Below are positions 13,992 to 22,637 of a stretch of DNA of 29,188 nt, piece after piece. Each line of letters opens with the position of its first letter. Position 1 is the first letter of the stretch. Source of the stretch: an uncultured Eubacteriales bacterium (GTDB lineage Bacteria; Bacillota; Clostridia; Lachnospirales; Lachnospiraceae); NCBI GenBank assembly GCA_900321145.1, contig ONVB01000145.1, positions 1-29,188 on the forward strand. The letters are read 5' to 3'. The notes under the pieces are model-generated. The model had not been told where the DNA came from, ran no database searches, and worked only from the letters and a program-made list of their open reading frames with translations. The position numbers were made by a program, and so were the translations under genes.

Positions 13992-16406
13992 TTACCCCTT
14001 CATTAAATTATGAAATTTGTTATAAGCCTCTTCGTACAAGTCTATCATGGTTTCTGCGAAATCCACATTTTCCAGGCCCGTCGTGTTCCCACTCATGGAT
14101 TCAATCATAGTATTGGCATCCAATGTGACATGATGAGTAGAAGTTGCATACATTATCAATATACTATGATATTGTCTGTACATATCCTGACAGGCATCTA
14201 ACTCCGGGTGTGACTGCATAAAGTCATTCATAAACGGCATGGTTTTATAGGTTCCCTCCAATGCCAATACTTTTAAAAGACGCGGCCAAAGCACATCCGT
14301 GTTCGCAAGGAGCTTATCAAATGCTTCACAACGCGGCATCTTCATGTCTTTCTTTTCTTTATGCCTTTCTTTCTGCAGAGGCTCAAGAATCTGCTTCCTC
14401 AACTCTTCCGGTGAAAGCGTCTCATACTGTCCTTTAAAATACTTAGGTATCTCCTCCTCAAGCATTTTCATTATTTCCTGCTGCGCTTTATCCTTAGTTT
14501 CGTTTTGTTTGGTCGGTAAATGATATTCCCGCAATCTGTTCAGATAATTTAAGTTCCATTCATGCGCAGCCGCATCCTCCTTACTTATGGGATTCCAGTT
14601 TGCATCAAAATGAACCAGGCGAAGCATAGAACCGCAAACACGGGTAATATCAAAATTGGTGCCGAGTCGATCAAACACCGGTTTATACAATCCAAGGTAC
14701 TCCGGACATTTTAACATCCTCGAGGTTTTAACCATGTCACTATAGACTCCATAGGATTCCTCATTAAAGTCAGATCTGCGCGCCCGCTTAAAAGCTTCCT
14801 CCTTCGTTATGGGCTTTTCGGCTTCAAGTGCCTTGGTAATCTCCGGATAAAGCTTCTCATACTCATCAATATAGCCCGAAAGCGACTCCCTCTCTTCTTT
14901 TCTGGCTTTTTTTATGTCGTCAGCGTCTCCTTCATTTAAAAATCTGTCACCTTTATGAATCGAATAAAAACTGCCTTGATGAATATTGTGGAGTATCCTC
15001 AACTCTTCTATTAGCAAGGTAACAAACTGGACGGAAGCATCAAACTTCGCCTTCAATACCCTGTCTGCTTCGAAATACTCTTTTGCAAAAGGTTCTAAGG
15101 GACGTACATTATCTATGTGAAGCGACAGACATATAAGTGAATAGTACTTACACATATCCTTCTTCAAATAGTAAACCGCGCCGTTTTTCCTAAGCTCACT
15201 CGGTGTAGGCATCTCGATATCCTTAATTCTCTTAAAGGCTTGGGCGATCATTCGCCTTCGCTCGTCACCCTTATTCTTATCGCAGAGGGTTTCAACCCAC
15301 TTATGGTTCCACTGATCTTTCCGCATTTCCTCCTTGTTTATGGGATTCCCGTTTTTATCCCGTTTTACATAATCCAATCCAAAAGCAACTACATCCGGTC
15401 TTGGATCATTCTTCACTCCGAACACTTCCTCGGAACGCCTGTATACTTCCATATATTTATGCCTTTGAGCCTCCTTGCTGAGGGATTGCAGCACCAGTGA
15501 CAGTTTTACATCCTCATCCTTGACATAAGGGTTTTCCGATTCCTTTTTTATCTTATTTATAAGCGCCTGATCATTTACCCCCAAAGAATCCTTCCATTCG
15601 GCATCAATCTTTGGCTTGCTCTTCTTCAGGGCTGTCTGTGCATCCGCAATTTCCTTCAACAGACCTTCCTGAATCTTTGTAAAATCATCTCTGCTTGCCT
15701 TATCCTGAAGGTTTCTGGCCTGATCATAAAGAATGGAGAGGCATGACAGCTTAGCCTTCGCTATGCGGTAAGCTTCATTCTGACTGTCGGTAGCTTTTGC
15801 CTTTGCGGCGTTGATCATGCCTTCCATGCGTGCGCGCATTATATCATTGTGAGCAAGGTAAATCTCTATGGCCGGAAGGGGCTCGCCTCCGTTTCGATTC
15901 TCTCTTTTTCTCAGTTCCAATTCCAGATTCTTTGCTTTCCTGAAGCTTTTTGCAGCATCCTTCGCTCTTGCTTTACGCTTTCTGGCGTTTCGGTTGGTAT
16001 ACTTTTTTGCGTAAATATTCAGTTCTTTGTTCTCATCACTTCCGAGTGATGTATAACGCTCGACCTTAGCGTTTAAGTAATTATGATCCTTGAAATAGTA
16101 CTCGGTGCGCTCCGCAAAGCTTGTCTGCTCCATGCGCTCCCTCAATATATCATCTACATAAGCTGCGGAAGCAACACCCATGCCTTCATTTCCGATGCTT
16201 TTTTTCTTCTGTCCGTCATACAAGGCATTCAGGGCCTCCTTCATGGCCTCCTGCCTTTCCTCATCGGTCATTTCCACATTAATGAATTGCGCCTGATTTA
16301 GCTCCTCTTCTATTTCGAAGTCAAACTTCGGCTCTGCGTCGGGCTGACCCGCTTCATTCTTTTCGCCAATTCTTTTCTTTTCAACATAATCCTCAAAACT
16401 GCCCAT
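13992..16406 (-). CDS. Large helical protein of unknown function (804 aa) with duplicated motif
   Basis: A highly charged, almost entirely helical protein without signal peptide or membrane helix and with no domain I recognise. Residues 130-235 are very Lys/Arg/Ala rich. A motif occurs twice: RDKNGNPINKEEMRKDQWN around 349-367 and FDANWNPISKEDAAAHEWN around 600-618, sharing N-P-I-N/S-K-E-E/D, a Trp-Asn and following Leu. SELRKNGA (403-410) and EELRKQIL (667-674) after each copy suggest a longer repeat of about 250 residues. ATG 16406 follows GGAAAGGAAGG. It is the first gene of a three-gene operon with two GNAT-like proteins, its own promoter being at 16485-16513. Size and context parallel the calpain-like and 986-aa proteins, so an effector-like role is possible. 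Confidence 0.85.
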   Translation of the reverse strand: MGSFEDYVEKKRIGEKNEAGQPDAEPKFDFEIEEELNQAQFINVEMTDEERQEAMKEALNALYDGQKKKSIGNEGMGVASAAYVDDILRERMEQTSFAERTEYYFKDHNYLNAKVERYTSLGSDENKELNIYAKKYTNRNARKRKARAKDAAKSFRKAKNLELELRKRENRNGGEPLPAIEIYLAHNDIMRARMEGMINAAKAKATDSQNEAYRIAKAKLSCLSILYDQARNLQDKASRDDFTKIQEGLLKEIADAQTALKKSKPKIDAEWKDSLGVNDQALINKIKKESENPYVKDEDVKLSLVLQSLSKEAQRHKYMEVYRRSEEVFGVKNDPRPDVVAFGLDYVKRDKNGNPINKEEMRKDQWNHKWVETLCDKNKGDERRRMIAQAFKRIKDIEMPTPSELRKNGAVYYLKKDMCKYYSLICLSLHIDNVRPLEPFAKEYFEADRVLKAKFDASVQFVTLLIEELRILHNIHQGSFYSIHKGDRFLNEGDADDIKKARKEERESLSGYIDEYEKLYPEITKALEAEKPITKEEAFKRARRSDFNEESYGVYSDMVKTSRMLKCPEYLGLYKPVFDRLGTNFDITRVCGSMLRLVHFDANWNPISKEDAAAHEWNLNYLNRLREYHLPTKQNETKDKAQQEIMKMLEEEIPKYFKGQYETLSPEELRKQILEPLQKERHKEKKDMKMPRCEAFDKLLANTDVLWPRLLKVLALEGTYKTMPFMNDFMQSHPELDACQDMYRQYHSILIMYATSTHHVTLDANTMIESMSGNTTGLENVDFAETMIDLYEEAYNKFHNLMKG

Positions 16407-16484
16407 ATAGAACCTTCCTTTCCACTAAAACCGTCACTATATGCCAAAATTCGTCCCGTCAAATAATATCTGCATAGTCATACA

Positions 16485-16513
16485 ATTATATCATATAACA
16501 CCTGTGCATACAA
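16485..16513 (-). promoter_or_regulatory. Promoter of the 804-aa / GNAT / GNAT operon
   Basis: On the minus strand, TTGTAT (16508-16513), 17 bases, TATAAT (16485-16490). A palindrome TTATAT-G-ATATAA overlaps the -10. A second option nearer the gene, TTGACG-15-TATAGT, has poor spacing. The 147-base gap to the RsbW-like gene shows no terminator, so read-through from upstream is possible. Confidence 0.6.
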
Positions 16514-16553
16514 TAAAAATGAGATTTACAGCCACGTATACCATGTCCTTTGG

Positions 16554-16964
16554 TCATGTCAGTCTCTTCCTGATCCGCAGGATGTTTTTCCCGTCTTCAT
16601 GTATATATGCAACCTCGTCCATCAACTGCCTGATCATATAGATCCCAAGTCCGCCCTCACGCTCCTCAAGCGCTTCCGGGGATGTGTCGGCCTCCTCCTT
16701 TTCCAAAGGATTGAAGGGAACTCCCGAGTCTGCAAAAGTGATCACAAGCTCCGGCGGATCCTCCGTCATTTCGGCACAGATTTCCACATCACCTGTCTTC
16801 GGTGAATATGCATAGCTCACTATATTTACAAATATCTCCTCTATGGCAAGCTCCAGCTGCATGCTCGTCTCATCATCAGGCTCATGTCCCTCAATCGTCT
16901 CCATTACAAAGTCCATGATCTCATTCAGTTTTTCTTCTTCCGCAGGCACAATCAGGCTTTTCAT
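16554..16964 (-). CDS. RsbW-type anti-sigma factor / serine kinase
   Basis: A 136-residue GHKL ATPase. The N-box LAIEEIFVNIVSYAY has the magnesium-binding Asn47, G1 is FADSGVPFNP with Asp79, and G2 is GGLGIYM at 104-110. Proteins of this type phosphorylate a STAS antagonist and bind a sigma factor or other target when the antagonist is phosphorylated. ATG 16964 is preferred because GGGAGATAGGA precedes it; a TTG 30 bases earlier has no such site. It follows the STAS gene by 37 bases. No sigma factor gene is in the window, so its target is unknown. Confidence 0.9.
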   Translation of the reverse strand: MKSLIVPAEEEKLNEIMDFVMETIEGHEPDDETSMQLELAIEEIFVNIVSYAYSPKTGDVEICAEMTEDPPELVITFADSGVPFNPLEKEEADTSPEALEEREGGLGIYMIRQLMDEVAYIHEDGKNILRIRKRLT

Positions 16965-17001
16965 TCCTATCTCCCAATTCAGATCACGAGGCAATTATGC
17001 G

Positions 17002-17301
17002 TTACTTCAGGGACAAGAGAGCCGTAATACCGGTCATCTCGAAGATACTCATTACCTGATCGGATACATTTACAGTCTCCATCTTTCCTTCCTTTGCCTT
17101 AAGTATTTTGTAAAGCTGACGGATTGCGCGGATACCGGCGCTTGAACAGTATGTTAGCTCCTTCATGTTCAGCGTTATCTTATCAAAACGGTTCGCAGCA
17201 TCCTCAAATACTGCGCTCGCATCCCTTGCCGTAGATGTGTCCAAACGTCCTTCGATAAGCAGCTCCGCTTCATTTCCCTTTTCAACGATCTCTATTTGCA
17301 T
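17002..17301 (-). CDS. STAS-domain anti-anti-sigma factor
   Basis: A 99-residue single STAS domain. GRLDTSTARD near 18-27 and ELTYCSSAGIRAIRQL at 48-63 are the two family signatures. By alignment with SpoIIAA, Ser54 is the expected phosphorylation site for the RsbW-type kinase encoded next. When unphosphorylated such proteins sequester the kinase and free its target. The gene lies 75 bases after the phosphatase gene and 37 before the kinase gene, completing a phosphatase - antagonist - kinase switch. Confidence 0.93.
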   Translation of the reverse strand: MQIEIVEKGNEAELLIEGRLDTSTARDASAVFEDAANRFDKITLNMKELTYCSSAGIRAIRQLYKILKAKEGKMETVNVSDQVMSIFEMTGITALLSLK

Positions 17302-17376
17302 AATAATCTATCCTTCCTTTCTCAGATTCCATATATGTTTTCCGTTGAACATGCTCTTCTCTTACCTGATAAAAGT

Positions 17377-18147
17377 TTATGCGGTCTCCCTGCACACACA
17401 TAAGAAGGTAGCATCATCCGTCAGCTTTTTGTCACCCACAAATTCAAGCATACCATCCTGCAATGCTCCTACCAGATCCTCGGCATTTACATCCTGATTC
17501 TCTTTGAGCACTTCACCCATCATCTCGCGCGTAAATCCTGCCTTTATCGCGCCGTCCGTATACAGCAAGAGCTTGTCCCCCGGTTCCAGATGCAGCTCAT
17601 AGCTTTCATAAGTCATATTCTCGATCACGGCCATCAGGTAAGAGCAGACATCATTTTCACAGTCACCCACTCCGTCTTTGTTTGCTATGATTGGTGGCTC
17701 ATGCCCGGCATTTACCGCTGTGATATTGCCTGTGGATATCTCATACACGCCGAACCAGGCAGACAGGCACAGCATGCTCTCGTTCGTCGCGGCCAGACGA
17801 TTGTTGACGGTTTCTATCAGCTCTGCCGGTGTTAATCCCATGGAAAGCTCCGCCATCATATAAAGCTTAAATGCGATCATATAAAGCGCCGCCGCACTTC
17901 CGCCGTCGAATATATCCGCAACGACCAAACCGATATGATCCGTATCTATACGAAAGAAATCGAAAAAATCGCCTCCGACCTTCGCCAGGCTGATCTGATC
18001 CGCATATACATCCACCTCGGGAATATCCGGAAATGTCGGATAAGTATCCGGCATAAGATGATATTTCAAAGATGCCGTTATAGCCAGCTGCCTCTTTAAG
18101 CTGTTCACTTCCTCCGTCAGTTCCCTGATTCGTTCTTCGTAATCCAT
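17377..18147 (-). CDS. SpoIIE/RsbU-type PP2C serine phosphatase
   Basis: A 256-residue protein. An N-terminal coiled coil (1-27) is followed by the PP2C-like core: KVGGDFFDF with Asp60, VVADIFDGG with Asp78, NAGHEPP, LLLYTDG with Asp198, and LTDDATF with Asp244/Asp245. These are the metal-binding acidic residues, so it should be active. The usual VSGKG after the second motif is changed to IFDGG. The expected substrate is phospho-Ser54 of the neighbouring STAS protein. There is no sensor domain except the coiled coil, so its activity is probably set by a protein partner. ATG 18147 follows AGGAGGTATAT. Confidence 0.92.
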   Translation of the reverse strand: MDYEERIRELTEEVNSLKRQLAITASLKYHLMPDTYPTFPDIPEVDVYADQISLAKVGGDFFDFFRIDTDHIGLVVADIFDGGSAAALYMIAFKLYMMAELSMGLTPAELIETVNNRLAATNESMLCLSAWFGVYEISTGNITAVNAGHEPPIIANKDGVGDCENDVCSYLMAVIENMTYESYELHLEPGDKLLLYTDGAIKAGFTREMMGEVLKENQDVNAEDLVGALQDGMLEFVGDKKLTDDATFLCVCRETA

Positions 18148-18210
18148 ATATACCTCCTGTCACCTACCACAGATATCCGACCTGACCCGGATACCCTTAA
18201 CACTATAATA

Positions 18211-18762
18211 TCACATTCCAAATGCGCTCTTTACATCCTCCACATCTCCCTTGCCCTCGGAGATACGGAGCATCATATCAGTCCACTGGTCGCAGACGGC
18301 GATAGCGTTGCCTGTGGCTATATTTACGGTTTCAAAAAGTGTATCCTTATCCATATCAAGCGCATAAGGTACCGTGAGCTTATAAGAAAAGAATGCACCG
18401 TCAGCGCTCACGCCGAAAGATCCAAGCATAAGGTGAAAATCAAGCACAGCTACAGCCTCGTAGAGTTTGCCGAGATAAGCCTGTTCAAGCTCCTCCGACA
18501 GTGTGATAACACAGTTGAAGTATCCCACCTTATCATTTTCCGTCGCAAGCGGGGTGAAATAAAACTCGCCCAAAACCTCATCACTCGCAGCTCCGAGCTG
18601 ATACAGATCCACGGTAAGTATCTCCGGGCCGTTCTCCACTGCCTCGGATACAAGTATCTCGGCAGGAACCTCTGCTGTTGCAAGCTCCTCGTTCATCCTC
18701 TCCAAAACCTCATGTCTGTCCTTCGCTATCTTATCCTTATCCGGCTTAAAATCCTCCGTCAT
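18211..18762 (-). CDS. Unrecognised 183-aa acidic protein between the large protein and the switch
   Basis: A soluble acidic protein; ATG 18762 follows GGAGGAAG, and an in-frame TTG within that site is rejected as start. Residues 1-45 look flexible; the rest alternates strands and helices (VLGEFYFTPLA, YFNCVITLSEELEQAYLGKL, AFFSYKLTVPYALDMD). The look is reminiscent of YbjN/secretion-chaperone folds, but I cannot confirm this. It lies 43 bases after the 986-aa gene and 63 before the phosphatase gene, linking the two. Possible roles are a chaperone for the large protein or a partner of the phosphatase; neither is shown. Confidence 0.75.
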   Translation of the reverse strand: MTEDFKPDKDKIAKDRHEVLERMNEELATAEVPAEILVSEAVENGPEILTVDLYQLGAASDEVLGEFYFTPLATENDKVGYFNCVITLSEELEQAYLGKLYEAVAVLDFHLMLGSFGVSADGAFFSYKLTVPYALDMDKDTLFETVNIATGNAIAVCDQWTDMMLRISEGKGDVEDVKSAFGM

Positions 18763-18805
18763 ATTATCTTCCTCCAATCTATATATACTGTGTACACCAC
18801 CGATC

Positions 18806-21766
18806 TCATCTTCCGCTTATCGCTTTTCGGAGCGCAAGAAGAGGAGGCTTGCGCTTGTTTTCCTCTCCTGCCCTGTATTTTAATCCAAGGCCCTTCACCA
18901 TCTCTATGTATGGCGCTCTCTCCTCGTCCGTCAGGTTCTCTGCAAAAAGCTTGTTGTATATCTTCTGCGCGGAGATCAAAGAGAAGTGGTCACAGGCCGA
19001 CCTGACATCAACAAAGCCAAGAGAAGACGCAACCTTTCTTCTTAGCTGATCAAGAAAGGCGTCATTGTCATTTATGACTATTCCGCGCTTTTCAATCTCC
19101 GGCCTTACCTTCTTTACTATCTCGTCCATCTGCATGAACTTATCAAAGTAAGCGTTGTCTGTCTTTTTCGCATATATACCGTCCACAATGCCGGCCGCTA
19201 AAGTAATGGCTACTCCAAGCACCGTGAACACGATCCCGACTCCCGTAACCGATGCGGTAGCAACACCGGCCAGTCCCACGGCTCCGGCTCCGGCAAGCAT
19301 AGCTCCCGAAGCGAATTTTCTGTCCTGGTTCTTCACGGAGAACTTCATGACCGCGTCCTCGTGATTTGCCTGCTTCTTAAGCTTCTTTTTCTCTTCCTCC
19401 GAAAGGTTCGGATCACTCAGCTTCCTTTCACGGATAGTCTTTAATGCACTCCATGCACTGACTGTGTGTGAAGTCTCCGACATCGAGCCGCCCATCTTGA
19501 CGAGGCCTACCGTAGCGGTTATCAGCGAGGTTGCTCCTGTCATTGCCGTACTTGTTGTGGCAAGAACCGATGCGGATTCCACGCCATTCTTTATAACATC
19601 GACAGTTTCAATTATGCCGGTTGCTAAGTCTCCGAGTTCGGATATGGCACTCAATGTCTCTTCGGCGAGCTTCGCATCGGAGTCCGTATAATCCTTATAT
19701 TCCTCATACAGATTGTAAAGGGTAAGGAAACCGGATATAGCCTTTCCCAACGAACCTACACTTCCCTGGGCTATATTCGCATTTAATATCTGCATATCGC
19801 TTAAGCCCCAGGTCATTTTACTGAAACCGAGGGAGCTCTTTTCGACGCCCATGATTCCGAGTTCTCCGACTTCTAAGGCAACATCTGCATTGGAGTACTC
19901 CCGGGTTTCGGCTTGCCTTGACTCTTCAAACTCTCTCTTAACCTGAAGGTCAGCATCAACCAGAATCTTTATCTTCTCATTTGCCTGTTCAGCCAGCTGA
20001 CTTATCTGCGCCTCATAGGCAGGTCTTTCACTCTTTTTCGCAGCCGCCGCTTCCTTCTTAAGCTTCTGAAGCTTTATCAGGATCCGGGTAGTATCCGCAA
20101 GCTTCATCTGACGAACTGCCACAGCCGAACCCGCATTTTCCGTTGTCTTCTCCTTGCTCTGTTTTGCTTCCTCCGACAGGAGCTTTCCGCTCGAGTTGAT
20201 CATCCTTCGGGATTTGTTGGCTATATCCATAGCCTCGGAAACCTTATGATAATACACATAACCCGAGGTCATATGACTCTTAACTTTAAAACGCGACGCA
20301 AGCATCTGTTTCTTAAACCCCGCAAGCGTAGGCACATAGAGCTGCGACTCACCTATGTCCATAGCGTTATAGCCCTTGCGTTTTCTGGTCTCTATCATAT
20401 AGTATATGAGCAGTCTCTCCCTCTTTGACCTCGAGAAGAGCTCATTTATCATGTCCGCATTGCCGGCCTTAAAAAACGAGAACATCTTTCCGGCAAGTCC
20501 GCCGTTGTTCCAGTTTCTCAAAAACCACCTGTCTATCTCATCTATAGCCTTAAGCTGCTCCGGTGATAAGGTCTCGTCATACTTTTCATCCGTAACCTCA
20601 CCCTCTGCGGTGCCGGTTCTCTCGGCGTTCTTCATGGCATTTTCACGGATAAACTCCTCGGTCTTGTCGGCCTGGATATCCTTATCCACATGGTCGGTCA
20701 TCCATGAGAGCACGCGCTCCTCCCTTAAGAGCTCGTCTATCTCCGCAAACATACGCTTCATTTCGTCACTCATGTCATCCCGGTGCAAGATCTTATACTC
20801 GTTGATATCCGCTTCGTAATACTTATACTGTGCAAGACGTTTTTTTATCTTCCGGAGCGGAGTATCAAAATAGCTCTGCCCTATAATGGCATTCATCTGT
20901 TCAAAGCTGGCTCTGAAATCCTTTATCCTGGAGTTAAGACTCTTCTTCTCCTTCTTGGTTTTTTCCGGTGCGGCAATTTTTTCCTTTTGGGTAGTCTGTG
21001 CGTCCTGAACCGGCGCAGCCGTCTCCTGATCATAAGAACCTACGGAGCTTCCAAGCTCGGCTACGATATTCTGAAAATACTTTGTCAGCCCGGCCACATA
21101 TGCTTTTTTCTTCTTGCCCTTAACCGTGAGCCTCGGCCTTGTATGAGATGCATTGTAGCCGCGCACGGCTTCATTAACCCGAAAAATGGCTGCAACACAG
21201 GCAGAAAGCCCTTTCTTGCCTGTAGTCTTATTCCTGTACTCGTCGATCTGCTTATGAAGATTGACAAGGGAATTCTTCACCTCAATGTAGGTATCGGAGC
21301 CGCCGGAGTCAAGCTCATTTAAGTCATCCGCGCATGAAAGCAGGTTCATCTTGTTATAGAAATGAAGTATACGATCCGAGATTGAAGCCTCCGTCTTCTC
21401 CTCAAGTGCCCGGACATCCTTTTCCTCTTTTTTGCTTACCCCTGTCTTCTCCTTATTCTTTGCCAGGCTTGTGAGTGTTGCCATAGAGGGTGACATGACC
21501 GCTTTATTTGCTTCCATTTCAACCTGAAGCGGTTCTTTCTTTTCAGTCTCCTGAAGCTGCGTCTCACTGCTGTCAACGGTCAGACGGTCTCCTTCCACCA
21601 TGTCCATCTGTTCTGCGACAGACTGCTTTCCCGCATGCTCCTCAAGTCCGGCCTCTTTGCTTTCCTGAAGCCCCGCGGATACGTGAAGGTCTTCCTGAAC
21701 CTCTGTATACTTTTGCCGATCACCCTGTTCCTTTTTTTGTACTTTTTTTGTGAACTGCTCTTCCAT
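18806..21766 (-). CDS. Large 986-aa protein with Gly/Ala-rich hydrophobic segments
   Basis: No known domain recognised. Residues 1-120 are charged and low-complexity (many Lys, Glu, Gln). The region 120-260 is helical, with a basic loop (TVKGKKKKAYVAG), and loosely resembles the N-terminal region of the calpain-like protein. A coiled-coil-like stretch (about 535-620) follows. Hydrophobic segments appear at about 708-760 (ASVLATTSTAMTGATSLITA) and 815-865 (AMLAGAGAVGLAGVATASVT and GIVFTVLGVAITLAAGIVDG). A short polar tail closes the protein. Such glycine-rich helices late in a long soluble protein are seen in pore-forming or membrane-translocating toxins, a comparison by analogy only. ATG 21766 is chosen since GAGGTG stands just before it; the GTG inside that site is rejected. 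It follows a GNAT gene by 18 bases. Confidence 0.85.
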   Translation of the reverse strand: MEEQFTKKVQKKEQGDRQKYTEVQEDLHVSAGLQESKEAGLEEHAGKQSVAEQMDMVEGDRLTVDSSETQLQETEKKEPLQVEMEANKAVMSPSMATLTSLAKNKEKTGVSKKEEKDVRALEEKTEASISDRILHFYNKMNLLSCADDLNELDSGGSDTYIEVKNSLVNLHKQIDEYRNKTTGKKGLSACVAAIFRVNEAVRGYNASHTRPRLTVKGKKKKAYVAGLTKYFQNIVAELGSSVGSYDQETAAPVQDAQTTQKEKIAAPEKTKKEKKSLNSRIKDFRASFEQMNAIIGQSYFDTPLRKIKKRLAQYKYYEADINEYKILHRDDMSDEMKRMFAEIDELLREERVLSWMTDHVDKDIQADKTEEFIRENAMKNAERTGTAEGEVTDEKYDETLSPEQLKAIDEIDRWFLRNWNNGGLAGKMFSFFKAGNADMINELFSRSKRERLLIYYMIETRKRKGYNAMDIGESQLYVPTLAGFKKQMLASRFKVKSHMTSGYVYYHKVSEAMDIANKSRRMINSSGKLLSEEAKQSKEKTTENAGSAVAVRQMKLADTTRILIKLQKLKKEAAAAKKSERPAYEAQISQLAEQANEKIKILVDADLQVKREFEESRQAETREYSNADVALEVGELGIMGVEKSSLGFSKMTWGLSDMQILNANIAQGSVGSLGKAISGFLTLYNLYEEYKDYTDSDAKLAEETLSAISELGDLATGIIETVDVIKNGVESASVLATTSTAMTGATSLITATVGLVKMGGSMSETSHTVSAWSALKTIRERKLSDPNLSEEEKKKLKKQANHEDAVMKFSVKNQDRKFASGAMLAGAGAVGLAGVATASVTGVGIVFTVLGVAITLAAGIVDGIYAKKTDNAYFDKFMQMDEIVKKVRPEIEKRGIVINDNDAFLDQLRRKVASSLGFVDVRSACDHFSLISAQKIYNKLFAENLTDEERAPYIEMVKGLGLKYRAGEENKRKPPLLALRKAISGR

Positions 21767-21784
21767 CTTACACCTCACATCAGA

Positions 21785-22636
21785 TCACAGATATCTGATC
21801 CATTCGACTGCATAACACATACCATCCGGCTCTCCCATCAGGTCGGTGATATAGTTATCATTTTCGCCGTTTGCATTCATCACATATATTCTTTTGCACC
21901 CGTTCGCAAGCAGACTTTCGATGCTGTGTAAAATAAGCATAAGCTTTGCAAGCTTTTCCTTACTGCCACCGGATCCGCCATCCGGATAGTAAAGCTCAAG
22001 CACTGCCCGGAAGGTGCGGATAACCTGCACATAAACTGCAGCTTTGATCTCTCCTTCTTCGAGATAAAATCTCGAGTGCTTAAGATCATAGATGTCAAGC
22101 CCTGATGAAACGCCTTCGCTGTTGATCCTTTTTCTCCACCTTACAATAAGAGGATCGTTCGGATCCGAAAACTCCTTTACAGGCAGACTGCCGTAAACCT
22201 TCAGCACATGCTTAAGCTTCTTATTTTCGGACAGGTGCTTTGCATCATAAAAATCTATCCTCTCGCCATCGCCGGCCTTTACAAAACCGCATAACTCACA
22301 GAACGGTCTGTTGATAGCAAGGAACTCGGGATTGGTCCCGAGTTCCTTGTAGTATATACTTCGTGCACCGGCAGACGCAGCATCGGCAAATGCGTGTTCC
22401 AAAAGCCTGCTGCCCACCTTCATCCTCCTGTACTCCGGCTTCACGTACAGAGCCTGAAGCTGCAACATGTCAGTCGATCGGTCCATCGCAGACAGACAAA
22501 GATACGCGCACCAGGTATCCGCCTCGGTATCGACAGCGGCGTAAACCCAGTTCTTCACTAAAAGAAGCCGTGCGCGCACCTCTTCGGGAAGCAGTGTTTT
22601 TTCCGCATCTATTACCCTTTTATATTCAAATGACAT
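21785..22636 (-). CDS. Two-lobed GNAT-fold protein, paralogue 4
   Basis: A 283-residue protein with a clear GNAT domain: LQLQALYVKPEYRRMKVGSR includes the acetyl-CoA loop R-R-M-K-V-G-S-R, and RPFCELCGF is the family's terminal helix-strand. The front part WVYAAVDTEADTWCAYL aligns with the AAVD block of the two paralogues without loop. Residues 150-283 form a second lobe lacking the loop. It starts 1 base after the stop of the previous GNAT-like gene and ends 18 bases before the 986-aa gene, so the three are co-transcribed. The substrate is unknown; the large protein it precedes is an obvious candidate. Confidence 0.78.
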   Translation of the reverse strand: MSFEYKRVIDAEKTLLPEEVRARLLLVKNWVYAAVDTEADTWCAYLCLSAMDRSTDMLQLQALYVKPEYRRMKVGSRLLEHAFADAASAGARSIYYKELGTNPEFLAINRPFCELCGFVKAGDGERIDFYDAKHLSENKKLKHVLKVYGSLPVKEFSDPNDPLIVRWRKRINSEGVSSGLDIYDLKHSRFYLEEGEIKAAVYVQVIRTFRAVLELYYPDGGSGGSKEKLAKLMLILHSIESLLANGCKRIYVMNANGENDNYITDLMGEPDGMCYAVEWIRYL

Positions 22637-22637
22637 G

